Shown here: in pieces, positions 15,001 through 24,182 of the stretch
Numbering within the stretch: the first letter of the stretch is position 1
Layout of the letters: each line of letters starts with the position of its first letter
From: Phoronis australis
Lineage: Eukaryota; Phoronida; Phoronidae
Assembly (NCBI GenBank): GCA_002633005.1
Contig: NMRA01000066.1
Location: 630,940 to 694,939 of the forward strand
Direction of reading: 5' to 3'
DNA length: 64,000 bases
Notes under the pieces: generated by a model
Told to the model about the DNA's origin: nothing
Databases searched by the model: none
What the model saw: only the letters and a program-made list of their open reading frames with translations
Translations under genes and position numbers: made by a program

Positions 15001-18000
15001 TTTGTGGTAACGAAAATCAACGAGAACTCAAAACACCACCAATGGGTTTTAAACACAAAAGAGGTTTCGGGTTCTAGACAATTTGCTTATGACACCTCCA
15101 ATGACAAGCAACAAACTTAAACAACTTTGAAGGTAAATAGCTACCTTTGTTACCAAGGACCAGATTTCTTAAATAATATTGAATACTGTCTGTAAACCAG
15201 TGAAAACTATTTCTTTTCAAAATCCTTGGTTAAAAATCTCATAATGTCCACATAAATAATGTGCAGATGTTCACAATGATGTGACGGCGTTTTTCCGAGA
15301 ATTTCGATTTTTCACGGAGATCGTCGTAATTTCCACTTGACACACGCTCATTCTGTTACTTTGTTTTAATAACTTCAGCAGAATTCCTGGGATGTTCTAA
15401 TGCCTTTTAGCCAGATGACTCTGCTACAAAAACATATATTTCAACATTCCAAGAAAAGGCGTAAGTGTTGATTGCTGGCAGCCAAGCTCTAAGACCAAAA
15501 TGGGCTTAAAATAAAATCTACGCATTTGTAATTAATACAATAAAGAAACTGAACTAACAAGTATATTGTGGAAAATCAGGTTTGTGTAAAATACGGCGAT
15601 CTCAGTGAAAGGTTACGATTTAAATAAAAAGGATTAGGTACATCAGAACATTGCTTTAGAGCTACATGATAAAATTCATCAAGAATTTTTAAAATAGTAG
15701 TTTTATGGTTCTGCTAATAAGACTTAGTTACTGGACGTTTCTGATCACCTGCTGTACATTTACCTTGACGTTGTGAAGTTCAGAGGAAACCAATTACGCC
15801 TTGTCAACATTTCACATTCACAAACTCCGTGTTAGACATGCAACACAATCACGAAAGAAGCACCTTCACGAGGTCTATTTACTGGTTGGCACTCTTCTGT
15901 GACGTCACTGGATGTTTACGTGCCGACAACAGTCCTAGAATACATTTTCAAAACGACATCAGTACCTGAGCAATCTTTGTCGTACAGTAGGTGAAATCAT
16001 CCGAATTACCTGCTAGGCTATTGATGAATTACTTCTTTTACAGATGAGTGTCCTACAACAGGCCTCTCTCCCCCACCATCATTTCAGTCAACGAGATGTT
16101 TCATGGCCACTGAAGTTGGTAACGGAGAGATCTTTGCTTGTGTCCTTCCCAATGTTGAGTAAGTGAAGATCTTCAGTTTACCGATGATTACTTTTCAAAA
16201 TTTTGATAACTTTCCAGTTTACTGGCCTGTTATAAACGTTATTACGTTCACTAACATCCTGCATGAAGGTTTGTGTCATAAACCTAATGATTACACGATT
16301 TCTTGTGGTTATCTTTCATTTATTAAAACGTCTTTTCGAGACCAAATTAACCCCACTTCATCCCTCTTATAATTGCATGTGTACTCTTATTCATGTTTTA
16401 ACAAGTGCTGTGCTGTCTACAATCGTTCATTTTTTCAGATCTAGCTCTCCATCTTGCTCTAAGTCGGAGGATTTGGGTAGTTCCTGGATACGTAAGTGGA
16501 CGTCCTTGTGTCGGTTATTTGGAATAACCCTAGTTAAAACTACTACTGTCAGTGCCTTAGAACAGTTGATATCATTTTTAATTTGCTGCATATTCTAATA
16601 TCTGTTCGCCTGTTAATAGCAAAAAGTTGCCTTGTATACGATATGCATTAAACGTTCGACTGATTACTGTACTTTGTTGTCCACCATCCGGTGCAATGAT
16701 TTTTCACCAACCTGTGCCATCGCTAAAGTATGCATTTGAACGTCACAGTAGGTAGAAAGCTCAAATTTTCATTTCTGGACAATTTTGTAACATGTTGGGT
16801 CGCTTCGATTGTTCGAAGTTTCATCGTCCAAAGGTCGGATAGTCTTAACTGACGTTGTTTCAACAGACTCGTTGGCGTGTAGATTAGTCACGGTTAGTAC
16901 TTCTGTGTCTAAAACATCTTTTAATTCGAGCGTCAGCTAGTACTGGATACGTTTGGCAAAGAAAGTTTGACCACAATATACCCAGGGAACAAATTCGATA
17001 GGCAACTTGTTCTTCTCGTTTTTCAGCAATTGACGAAATCGTTGGCTTAATCACCTTTTACAACAACGCTACCGGAAACTTGTACGGTGTAAATAGAAAC
17101 AACGACGGTTACCTGTTGAGCAGTGACTTGGGAGACGAATGGGTCATGGTATCTGATGAGGTCTACACACAATCAGAAGCTGACGTGAGTAAAATACATC
17201 TTGAATAACAATAACTCAGAAAGAAGGCAAATATTGGTGTTATTTCCATGACAAATAAGAACCCCGCTTATCTTGAATGCATTTTAATGTCAAGCTTTCC
17301 TTGCCTCTATCAACTGCATGCAACATGACGGAAATGACGCGATTGGCATGAGTGCCAAGTTCCGCGTTCTGTTTCAGTGGGCAAACACTACAAATTGAAC
17401 TCTAATTGTACGATTTCCTCGAGTCCGCGAATGCTTTTGCTTTTGAAATGAACTGTGGAAATACGGCTTTTACGCAAACTACAACACTACACTAATGTTA
17501 CATGCATCGTTAACAAAGACTCTGACTAGGATTAATATTGAACTGCCGCTGTGATATAGGATTGTCTTTTCATTGAAAATAAGAATGCTAACTTTGGCTT
17601 TCCCTTTTTAGTACACCTGTGCACGTACATGTAACCATAATGTGGCCGGTCAAAATTGTCATGGTTGTATTAACGGGACATTCTCGGCTTCCTGGTGAGA
17701 AATATGACTTTACAGTAGTTAGCAGAACCGCGGACGCGAACCGTTTGGTTCCTTAGTAATAGTCAAAAGCTCTGCTGATGAGTTACATCCCATGTGTTAA
17801 GTTGCAGAACATTTTAAGCGTTAATTAATTAAACAAACAAAGAGGCCCGCATAAATTTCTGCGCATGTCTGGCAATTAAGACAATGACGATCATTGACAA
17901 TTTACAGAAAAAAACTGCAAAAACAACTGATGCTCTGTTATGTCTCTCCTTAAGCTAATATCTCTAAGACGTCTATCCCATCCAACAATGCGGTTTTTGA

Positions 18001-20057
18001 CCCTAAAACCAATAGTGTCCCTTCAACAAGACAATGCATAAGTCAAAAACTTGCTTTATTTCCTCCAGGTAATTTTGATTACTAAAATACAGATAGCAGT
18101 TTACTGAATGTTTTATGTGAAGTAAGTATTACATATAATGACGATTAAACCGTGACGCATCTTACGACCTACGAGAAATCTAGCAAGATGTTGAGCGAAC
18201 CACTTCCTGATACTTGCCTTGGACGTGATCTTACTGACACTGTTCTTTTTGTGAAAGCACACCAGGGATGCGATTCGTGCGTGAAAACGACATCGCGCAA
18301 GTCTTCGCGAGATATCCCCATGTACTACAGGCGAAGGCAAGGAAATGGTCACAAAAATTAAATCGCTAGTTGTTTGTATTAACTTTGGGGTTATCCGAGC
18401 GGAAAGTGCCAACTGAAAAAGACGCAAAGCAGCCGCTGTTGCAATGTAGCATAATGGTCTATGATTGAAATTTACATTCAATGGGCAATCATGATCTAGA
18501 AATTAGTGGGCATTTAAGAATGTCATATTGCGCAAATTTCTATGTGACAATCTTGATAACTAAAATGTGTTCGACTCCTTCCTTTTTATTTTATAAAAAA
18601 CAAGAAGGGTATCAGCAGTAAAATGTTAAAGACAAAAATTGACGGTGTTATTTTTGTGTAAATGTCAAAACGCAAAATTTGAGCCACTCAAAATCTAGAA
18701 AAAAACGTTTACCTCTGCCAACGCTAAGTGAACCCAGAAATATATTCAAAGCATTTCGCAGCTAAGTTAGTCTGTTTACAAAAGAAATTGTATTAAATTG
18801 AGATAGATTTTCAGCAATCCATGTTTTGACTTCACATTTTACTAGAGATGCCTCTGTTTAGGTGTCTGGATCCGAAAATCCCAACTCGTGGTCCGCCCTT
18901 GCTTTGCAGATTTGCAGTGAGCAAAGACCGAAATAAAAATATCGAAAATTAAAAAAAAAAACAATAATAAATTACAGTTGTATTGAATATCCTTAGTTTG
19001 TCGTGTTTTACTTTGTCGATTCAATGTTGTGTATGAAATGATCCCTTCGTCTTTGTAGTACAGAGTTGGCACCTATCACAATCATGTCACATTTGCAAAA
19101 TGGAACAAAACTCGGAACATAACTGCCACGGAATCTTCTCTTACGTATTAGTAATTCTTCATGTACTTTTTGCTAGTTGCAGTTGTTTGAACATTTATCA
19201 ATAGACCTAATAACTTTGTCACCAATTTTTGTTCACAGGCCCACATCACTTGCGTCGACTTCCCACTGAATACAAAGGAGACTGATATATACGCCCTCTT
19301 TAATAATTACGTAGTTCACTTGCCTCGTTTGCAAGTCTCTGTAGGTGGTAAGTACTCATTTTTTATGTTAGAGCGAAGACGTTTGTTACAAACAATGGAC
19401 ATGGCGCCACTTGTTTTCTATGTTGTAAAGTATTTGAAATACTTTACAGTCCAACTTCCATAATCTTTACATTTTCGTGAAAAAATTTCAATCGAAAAGT
19501 TCACACTAGAAGATATACGTAACATCCACCAGCATCGCTCTTTGCTACCATGCATGCAGTTAGTACAACCAATGGGATCATCTATAGTGCGGCCACCATA
19601 GGGAATACATATTTAATCTCCTACCCATTACGTCATTCCTGTTATATACGGGAACGGTGTCACTGGAAGATTTAAATTGTATTTCAAGTGCTTCATGTAT
19701 CAATCCCACAAGTAGGTCTCTATGCTATTCATGTCTCGTGCAAAAGGTCACTGGATCCACAACCTTTACGTAAAATCCTTCTCTAAGTTGATTTGCTGGT
19801 TTGCAACACTATGTATGCTGTTCAATGTAGTTGTGTAATACAATTTCTGACAAATCAATTGTTTTGTACGTACAGGCTGGTCGCATTCTTATAAACGATT
19901 AGATGTTACGTTATCTTTTATAGCCTTTCTGTGTTCCGTCAAACACTGTGTTACAAACTTTGGTTTTGCAGTAAACTGGAATGGAATTTTCGTTGTCAAC
20001 AGCAACTCTACGTATGCCAACACGACCGCTCCAGTAGTGAAGTGGGATGAGCTTTGA
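478..20057 (+). CDS. large extracellular repeat protein with discoidin (F5/8 type C) domain, 3' part of gene
   Basis: The 5' end lies left of the window. Exons by splice sites and phase: 478-717, 3316-3558, 4573-4819, 5846-6111, 6284-6572, 7355-7551, 7974-8321, 8926-9069, 9719-10040, 10438-10699, 11410-11590, 11851-12076, 12520-12692, 13860-14012, 14530-14800, 16044-16158, 16439-16491, 17027-17184, 17612-17694, 19239-19347, 19972-20057 (TGA at 20055). Phases agree at every junction except 17694 to 19239, where a small exon seems to be missing. About 1,388 codons are visible. Order: beta-rich repeats with many N-x-S/T sites, a discoidin domain, then a Cys-containing tail. No membrane segment is seen in the visible part, so a secreted or matrix/adhesion protein is inferred. 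I do not recognise a named orthologue. The final two exons occur again at 21618-22436. Confidence 0.82.
2011..2100. repeat. partial GGCGGATC-type MITE
   Basis: The terminal motif CAGTGGCGGATCTTGGATG starting near 2011 is followed by a G-rich run. It resembles the termini of the elements near 10719 and 23883, but no matching right terminus was found close by, so it looks like a fragment. Confidence 0.4.
2283..3217. mobile_element. foldback element with ~260-bp inverted arms
   Basis: The stretch 2283-2550 reappears almost perfectly inverted at about 2950-3217, around a ~400-bp spacer. The outer ends read AGGCAATGACCATCGCC on each strand, and each arm contains a shorter palindrome (GGCCCGAACC flanked by AGGCGATG copies). 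The 105-106 codon open frames in each arm are mirror images of the same sequence and are not genes. It sits in the intron between the 478-717 and 3316-3558 exons. A non-autonomous foldback DNA transposon is the likely explanation. Confidence 0.85.
4343..4392. repeat. CA/CG microsatellite
   Basis: An alternating purine-pyrimidine run made of CA repeats interrupted by a GCGCGCGC core. It lies in an intron of the discoidin protein gene, and the alternation makes it a possible Z-DNA-forming tract. Confidence 0.9.
5030..5260. repeat. dispersed repeat family, copy 1
   Basis: Shares motifs in order with 25330-25590: a G-rich start, CAAAAAGGTCCGCC, AAAAAGTCCAAG, GACAAAAGTCCAC, a CCCGTTTT T-rich run, an internal AAAAGG tract and GAGCCCCC near the end. 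It has no coding capacity. It is probably a short non-autonomous element inserted in an intron of the discoidin protein gene. Confidence 0.65.
9415..9520 (-). repeat. tRNA-derived SINE-like fragment
   Basis: On the minus strand a box-A-like sequence (GTGGCCTATTGGAATAAGTG) is followed at tRNA-like spacing by a box-B-like sequence (GTGGGTTTGACTACC). The two resemble the RNA polymerase III internal promoter of a tRNA-derived SINE. Stem pairing is poor, so it is unlikely to be a functional tRNA. It lies in the intron between the 8926-9069 and 9719-10040 exons. Confidence 0.45.
10719..10875. mobile_element. short MITE with GGCGGAT termini
   Basis: The left end is CAGGGGCGGATCCAGGATTT; the right end, read inverted, is CAGTGGCGGATTTAGAGGG. 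The interior carries a G/C-rich hairpin (GGGGGGGCATAGCCCCCTTGG). At about 157 bp with imperfect terminal inverted repeats and no coding capacity, it is a typical MITE. It lies just after the 10438-10699 exon. Confidence 0.75.
12520..14800 (+). CDS. discoidin / F5/8 type C domain exons
   Basis: Three exons (12520-12692, 13860-14012, 14530-14800) encode one F5/8 type C domain of about 150 residues. Hallmarks in order: a start like FGVRSGQLQSCQVLAS; a conserved W in TTAWKTSV; NDYIQ at the first exon end, joined to IYSRNATRLTGIGLKGDPET; the core TKFRLKYSMDGLQWFDV; and the closing YVRFIPLENSKG with SARLEMYGC. The family binds lipid head groups or glycans in secreted and cell-surface proteins. The first and last Cys of the domain (DC, YGC) are present, as in disulfide-closed members. 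Both the 14012 and 14800 donors read GC rather than GT (AAG|GCAAGA and CAG|GCAAGT); the joined reading frame supports both as real GC-AG introns. Confidence 0.9.
12693..13859. other. 1.17-kb intron inside the discoidin domain
   Basis: The donor is GTTTGT after the YIQ codons and the acceptor is TTTTCAAG. An open frame continues past the donor to about 12957, but it breaks discoidin homology, whereas splicing to 13860 restores it. Nothing else is recognised here. Confidence 0.7.
14801..16043. other. 1.24-kb GC-AG intron after the discoidin domain
   Basis: It begins GCAAGT and ends CTTTTACAG. The interior is AT-rich non-coding sequence in which I recognise no repeat or gene. Confidence 0.6.
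16044..20057 (+). CDS. C-terminal tail exons of the discoidin protein gene
   Basis: After the discoidin domain the frame runs through 16044-16158 (DECPTTGLSPPPS, then CFMATEVGNGEIFACVLP), 16439-16491, 17027-17184 (DEIVGLITFYNNATG...EWVMVSDEVYTQSEAD) and 17612-17694 (YTCARTCNHNVAGQNCHGC). The frame cannot pass from 17694 (phase 2) to 19239 (open only in phase 0), so a small exon in between is missing or unrecognised. The last exons, 19239-19347 (AHITCVDFPLNTKETDIYAL) and 19972-20057, join in phase 1 and end VVKWDEL, stop. No membrane anchor is visible. Function of this tail is unknown. Confidence 0.7.
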
Positions 20058-20228
20058 AAGATCACTGTGCTCGTACGTCTCGTGTTGAAGCTTCGCCCCT
20101 TCGCATTTTTGAACACTTACACAAAGTAAACCACACCGTTTTGAAGAACACCAGGCGGCGCTCGATAATCTGCTACCGTGCCCATGTTGAGTGTAGGCTT
20201 CAATCAAGGACACAAAGATAGTTTAGAA
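17841..20228. repeat. 2.39-kb tandem duplication, copy 1
   Basis: This block, starting GAGGCCCGCATAAATTTCTG, is repeated at 20231-22608. From about 18.8 kb onward the copies are almost identical, differing at scattered bases; the first ~700 bp has a few small indels. It includes the last two exons of the discoidin protein gene and the upstream repeat element at 18110-18720. It is separated from copy 2 by one ambiguous base at 20229. Confidence 0.95.
18110..18720. repeat. three-copy dispersed repeat, copy 1
   Basis: A ~600-bp segment marked by GTGACGCATCTTACGACCTA, TTGCCTTGGACGTGATC, CAAAGCAGCCGCTG and GACAAAAATTGACGG. It recurs at about 20487-21095 (inside the tandem duplicate) and, more diverged, at 58205-58745. 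The open frames on both strands change between copies through indels, so I do not call a gene. Confidence 0.8.
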
Positions 20229-20486
20229 NAGAGGCCCGCTTAATTTTCTGCGCATGTCTGGCAATTAAGACAATGACGATAATTGGCAATTTATAGAAAC
20301 AAAATACAAAACAACTGATGCTCTGTTATATCTCTTGTTAAGCTAATATCTCTAAGACCTCTATCCCATCCAACAATGCGTTTTTGACAGTAAAACCAAT
20401 AGTGTCCCTTCAACAAGACATTGCATAAGTCAAAAACATGCTTTATTTCCTCCAGGTACTGTAATTTTGATTATTAAAATACAGAT

Positions 20487-21095
20487 AGCTGTGAAGTAAG
20501 TATTACATATTATGACGATTAAACCGTGACGCATCTTACGACCTACGAGAAATCTAGCAAGATGTTGAGCGAACCACTTCCTGATACTTGCCTTGGACGT
20601 GATCTTACTGACTTTCACTGTTCTTTTTGTGAATGCACACCAGGGATGCGATTCGTGCGAGAAAACGACATCACGCAAGTCTTCGCGAGATATCCCCATG
20701 TGCTACAGACGATCGCAAGGAAATGGTTACAAAAATTAAATCGCTAGTTGTTTGTATTTACTTTGAGGTTATGCGAGCGGAAAGTGCCAACTGAAAAAGA
20801 CGCAAAGCAGCCGCTGTTGCAATGTACCATAATGGTCTATGATTGAAATTTACATTCAATGGGCAATCATGATCTAGAAATTAGTGACCATTTAAGAATG
20901 TCAGATTGCGCAAATTTCTATGTGACAATCTTGATAACTAAAATGTGTTCGACTCCTTCCTTTTTATTTTATAGAAAACAAGAAGGGTATCAGCAGTAAA
21001 ATGTTAAAGACAAAAATTGACGGTGTTATTTTTTGTGTAAATCTCAAAACGCAAAATTTGAGCCACTCAAAATCTAGAAAAAAACGTTTTCCTGT
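20487..21095. repeat. three-copy dispersed repeat, copy 2
   Basis: Lies within the second tandem-duplication block and differs from copy 1 by small indels, for example GACACTGTTC against GACTTTCACTGTTC. These shift all the overlapping open frames. Confidence 0.8.
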
Positions 21096-21617
21096 GCCAA
21101 CGCTAAGTGAACCCGGAAATATATTAAAAGCATTTCGCAGCTAAGTTAGTCTGTTTACAAAAGAAATTGTATTAAATTGAGATAGATTTTCAGCAATCCA
21201 TGTTTTGACTTCACATTTTACTAGAGATGTCTCTGTTTAGGTGTCTGGATCCGAAAATCCCAACTCGTGGTCCGCCCTTGCTTTGCAGATTTGCAGTGAG
21301 CAAAGACCGAAATAAAAATATCGAAAATTAAAAAAAAAAACAATAATAAATTACAGTTGTATTGAATATCCTTAGTTTGTCGTGTTTTACTTTGTCGATT
21401 CAATGTTGTGTATGAAATGATCCCTTCGTCTTTGTAGTACAGAGTTGGCACCTATCACAATCATGTCACATTTGCAAAATGGAACAAAACTCGGAACATA
21501 ACTGCCACGGAATCTTCTCTTACGTATTAGTAATTCTTCATGTACTTTTTGCTAGTTGCAGTTGTTTGAACATTTATCAATAGACCTAATAACTTTGTCA
21601 CCAATTTTTGTTCACAG

Positions 21618-22436
21618 GCCCACATCACTTGCGTCGACTTCCCACTGAATACAAAGGAGACTGATATATACGCCCTCTTTAATAATTACGTAGTTCACTT
21701 GCCTCGTTTGCAAGTCTCTGTAGGTGGTAAGTACTCATTTTTTATGTTAGAGCGAAGACGTTTGTTACAAACAATGGACATGGCGCCACTTGTTTTCTAT
21801 GTTGTAAAGTATTTGAAATACTTTACAGTCCAACTTCCATAATCTTTACATTTTCGTGAAAAAATTTCAATCGAAAAGTTCACACTAGAAGATATACGTA
21901 ACATCCACCAGCATCGCTCTTTGCTACCATGCATGCAGTTAGTACAACCAATGGGATCATCTATAGTGCGGCCACCATAGGGAATACATATTTAATCTCC
22001 TACCCATTACGTCATTCCTGTTATATACGGGAACGGTGTCACTGGAAGATTTAAATTGTATTTCAAGTGCTTCATGTATCAATCCCACAAGTAGGTCTCT
22101 ATGCTATTCATGTCTCGTGCAAAAGGTCACTGGATCCATATCCTTTACGTAAAATCCTTCTCTAAGTTTATTTGCTGGTTTGCAACACTATGTATGCTGT
22201 TCAATGTAGTTGTGTAATACAATTTCTGACAAATCAATTGTTTTGTACGTACAGGCTGGTCGCATTCTTATAAACGATTAGATGTTACGTTATCTTTTAT
22301 AGCCTTTCTGTGTTCCGTCAAACACTGTGTTACAAACTTTGGTTTTGCAGTAAACTGGAATGGAATTTTCGTTGTCAACAGCAACTCTACGTATGCCAAC
22401 ACGACCGCTCCAGTAGTGAAGTGGGATGAGCTTTGA
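21618..22436 (+). CDS. duplicated last two exons of the discoidin protein gene
   Basis: Exons 21618-21726 and 22351-22436 (TGA at 22434) repeat 19239-19347 and 19972-20057 with intact splice sites and reading frame. If the duplication is real, either pair can end the transcript: the first pair carries its own stop, so this pair would serve as an alternative 3' end. If the duplication is an assembly artefact, these are the same exons counted twice. No 5' exons accompany them. Confidence 0.6.
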
Positions 22437-24182
22437 AAGATCACTGTGCTCGTACGTCTCGTGTTGAAGCTTCGCCCCTTCGCATTTTTGAACACTTACA
22501 CAAAGTAAACCACACCGTTTTGAAGAACACCAGGCGGCGCTCGATAATCTGCTACCGTGCCCATGTTGAGTGTAGGCTTCAATCAAGGACACAAAGATAG
22601 TTTAGAAAAAAGTTGCTCTTTACAATTTATTATTATATTGAAACAATTTCCCGAGACGCATGTGTAACGACACGTATAAGGCTACCATTGTAACAATACA
22701 TAGATAGACGTTCAAGGTTTTTTAACTATGGTGCACTTGTTCAACTCTACCATTGTGCTATTTCCTAATACATGTACGATGATTGTGTTATCGTCAAAAT
22801 ATAAGGAAACTTCTCATAGGCACGTTTTCGTCTTATTTTGTAACCGTGCTTGTGTCATTGCTGTTCTCCGGTATATTAGAAAATACACTCTGAGGAAAGT
22901 AAACGTTACTGGGGGAATGAGGTGTAGACATTATGAACGTTAACTTTGCCTTTCGTCAACACGGTCGACACAAACAAATGTCACAACATTCGGTCGCTAA
23001 CATTTCCCACCACTTTTCTGGGTAGTCACAACGTTCAAAACTGTCCGCAGTGGCAACCTTAGAGCTGCTAATTAGTGCGAAGGACAAGTGCGTCCCGCCT
23101 CCTACGCTCATACTAACAAGCTGTATGGTGCGAACGCATGTGTATCTTTAACTCCAAAGGTACACCACTTGCGGTGCCTCTACGCACTACGCATATAAAG
23201 TAACTTCTAGTTCCTTATAGAAGAAATTGTCAAACAACGATAATTTCTGCCAATTTCGTCCATACCAAAGGTCAGTTTTTAGGAAATGGAAACGGAATTT
23301 TCAAAGAAGCAACAAACTCAATCTCGACGGTTTAAGAGCGTCAGATTTCGTTAGGGATGACGTATCGAATCTCCGGTTGCTCATACCTGTAGGTGTCGTG
23401 TGCGTCTGTTCCATTGCCAGTTTTTCAAGATGGGGAAATCAGGAATGTATCAAGAGCAGCAGCAGATCTCTTAACAACGAAAGAAATGTTTCACTAAAAC
23501 TTCACGCATTAATTTGCAGTTATTCGCTCCTCCAAGGTCCTTTCTTCAGCCCAAACCTTTTTACTACTGTAACGTGTCACAGCTCGGAAGACCGTCGTGT
23601 GTTCTGGCGTTCGTTCAACAGTTTGGTGGATTTTCCTGCTGCCGTTATCTTGTTCAGCACTTCTTCCAAATCCGGCCTGAGCGCGTACGCCTTGAATAAA
23701 ATTGACAAAGCTGATTGCATTCCCATTCGTAGTAATCACAGACCGCTATGGAAGACCCCTAGGCTTAGCCAACGTTAACATGGTCTTATCACAACGTTTT
23801 AAGGATTCTGGACACTGTCGCATTTTCGTGAATGATAATGTTTCATTTTTGACACAAACAACGTTGTATTTCCTATCACGTGCAGAGGCGGATCTACAGG
23901 GGGGGCTCATTGGGTTCAAGCCCCCCCCTCGGGACAGAATCAAAAATAAAAATTAAAATAAATTTCGCCAGAAAAAATGAAATCAGCTGCTAAAAACCAC
24001 AAAAAATGTTACCCGAGAGGAGGGAAACCCCCTCCCAACCTTCCTTTCGCTCGGTGCTACGCGCCTCGGACAAAACCGCAGCTACTTTTACACCTAATTT
24101 TTCTTCTCGACTTTTGCAATATCTTACACGATATTTGAAAAATATTCACTTTTTCTTTTAAAATACTGCAATAGAGGTAGTT
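22437..24182. other. intergenic space between convergent genes
   Basis: Separates the 3' end of the plus-strand discoidin gene from the 3' end of the minus-strand JmjC-TPR gene. A 183-codon open frame at 23227-23778 has no ATG at its 5' end and no recognisable domain. A G-rich repeat element begins near 23883. No gene is supported. Confidence 0.5.
23883..24065. repeat. GGCGGATC-type G-rich dispersed repeat
   Basis: Starts CAGAGGCGGATCTACAGGGGG, with the palindromic tract GGGGGGCTCATTGGGTTCAAGCCCCCCC read across both arms. The terminal motif is shared with the element at 10719. It lies about 120 bp beyond the stop codon of the JmjC-TPR gene and may be in its 3' UTR. Confidence 0.6.

Larger units (their letters stand above)
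20231..22608. repeat. 2.39-kb tandem duplication, copy 2
   Basis: Second copy of the block, ending where unique sequence resumes (TTTAGAAAAAAGTTGCTC). The near-identity of the copies and the single 'n' at the junction fit either a very recent duplication or a scaffold join of two overlapping or haplotypic contig ends. Confidence 0.95.

Noticed and set aside
20040-20057. C-terminal WDEL as an ER-retention signal of the discoidin protein
   Set aside because: It only loosely resembles KDEL, and the tail may be incomplete because of the unresolved exon and the duplicated 3' end.
18113-20747. Open frames overlapping the repeats at 18.1 and 20.5 kb
   Set aside because: Small indels between the copies shift every frame, so no protein is conserved.
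19889-22592. Pairs of 75- and 100-codon minus-strand frames present twice
   Set aside because: They lie antisense to the last discoidin-gene exon; the repetition comes from the tandem duplication, not from gene conservation.
23227-23778. 183-codon plus-strand open frame between the convergent genes
   Set aside because: No ATG at the 5' end, no domain signature, an equally open minus frame, and no splice context that links it to either gene.
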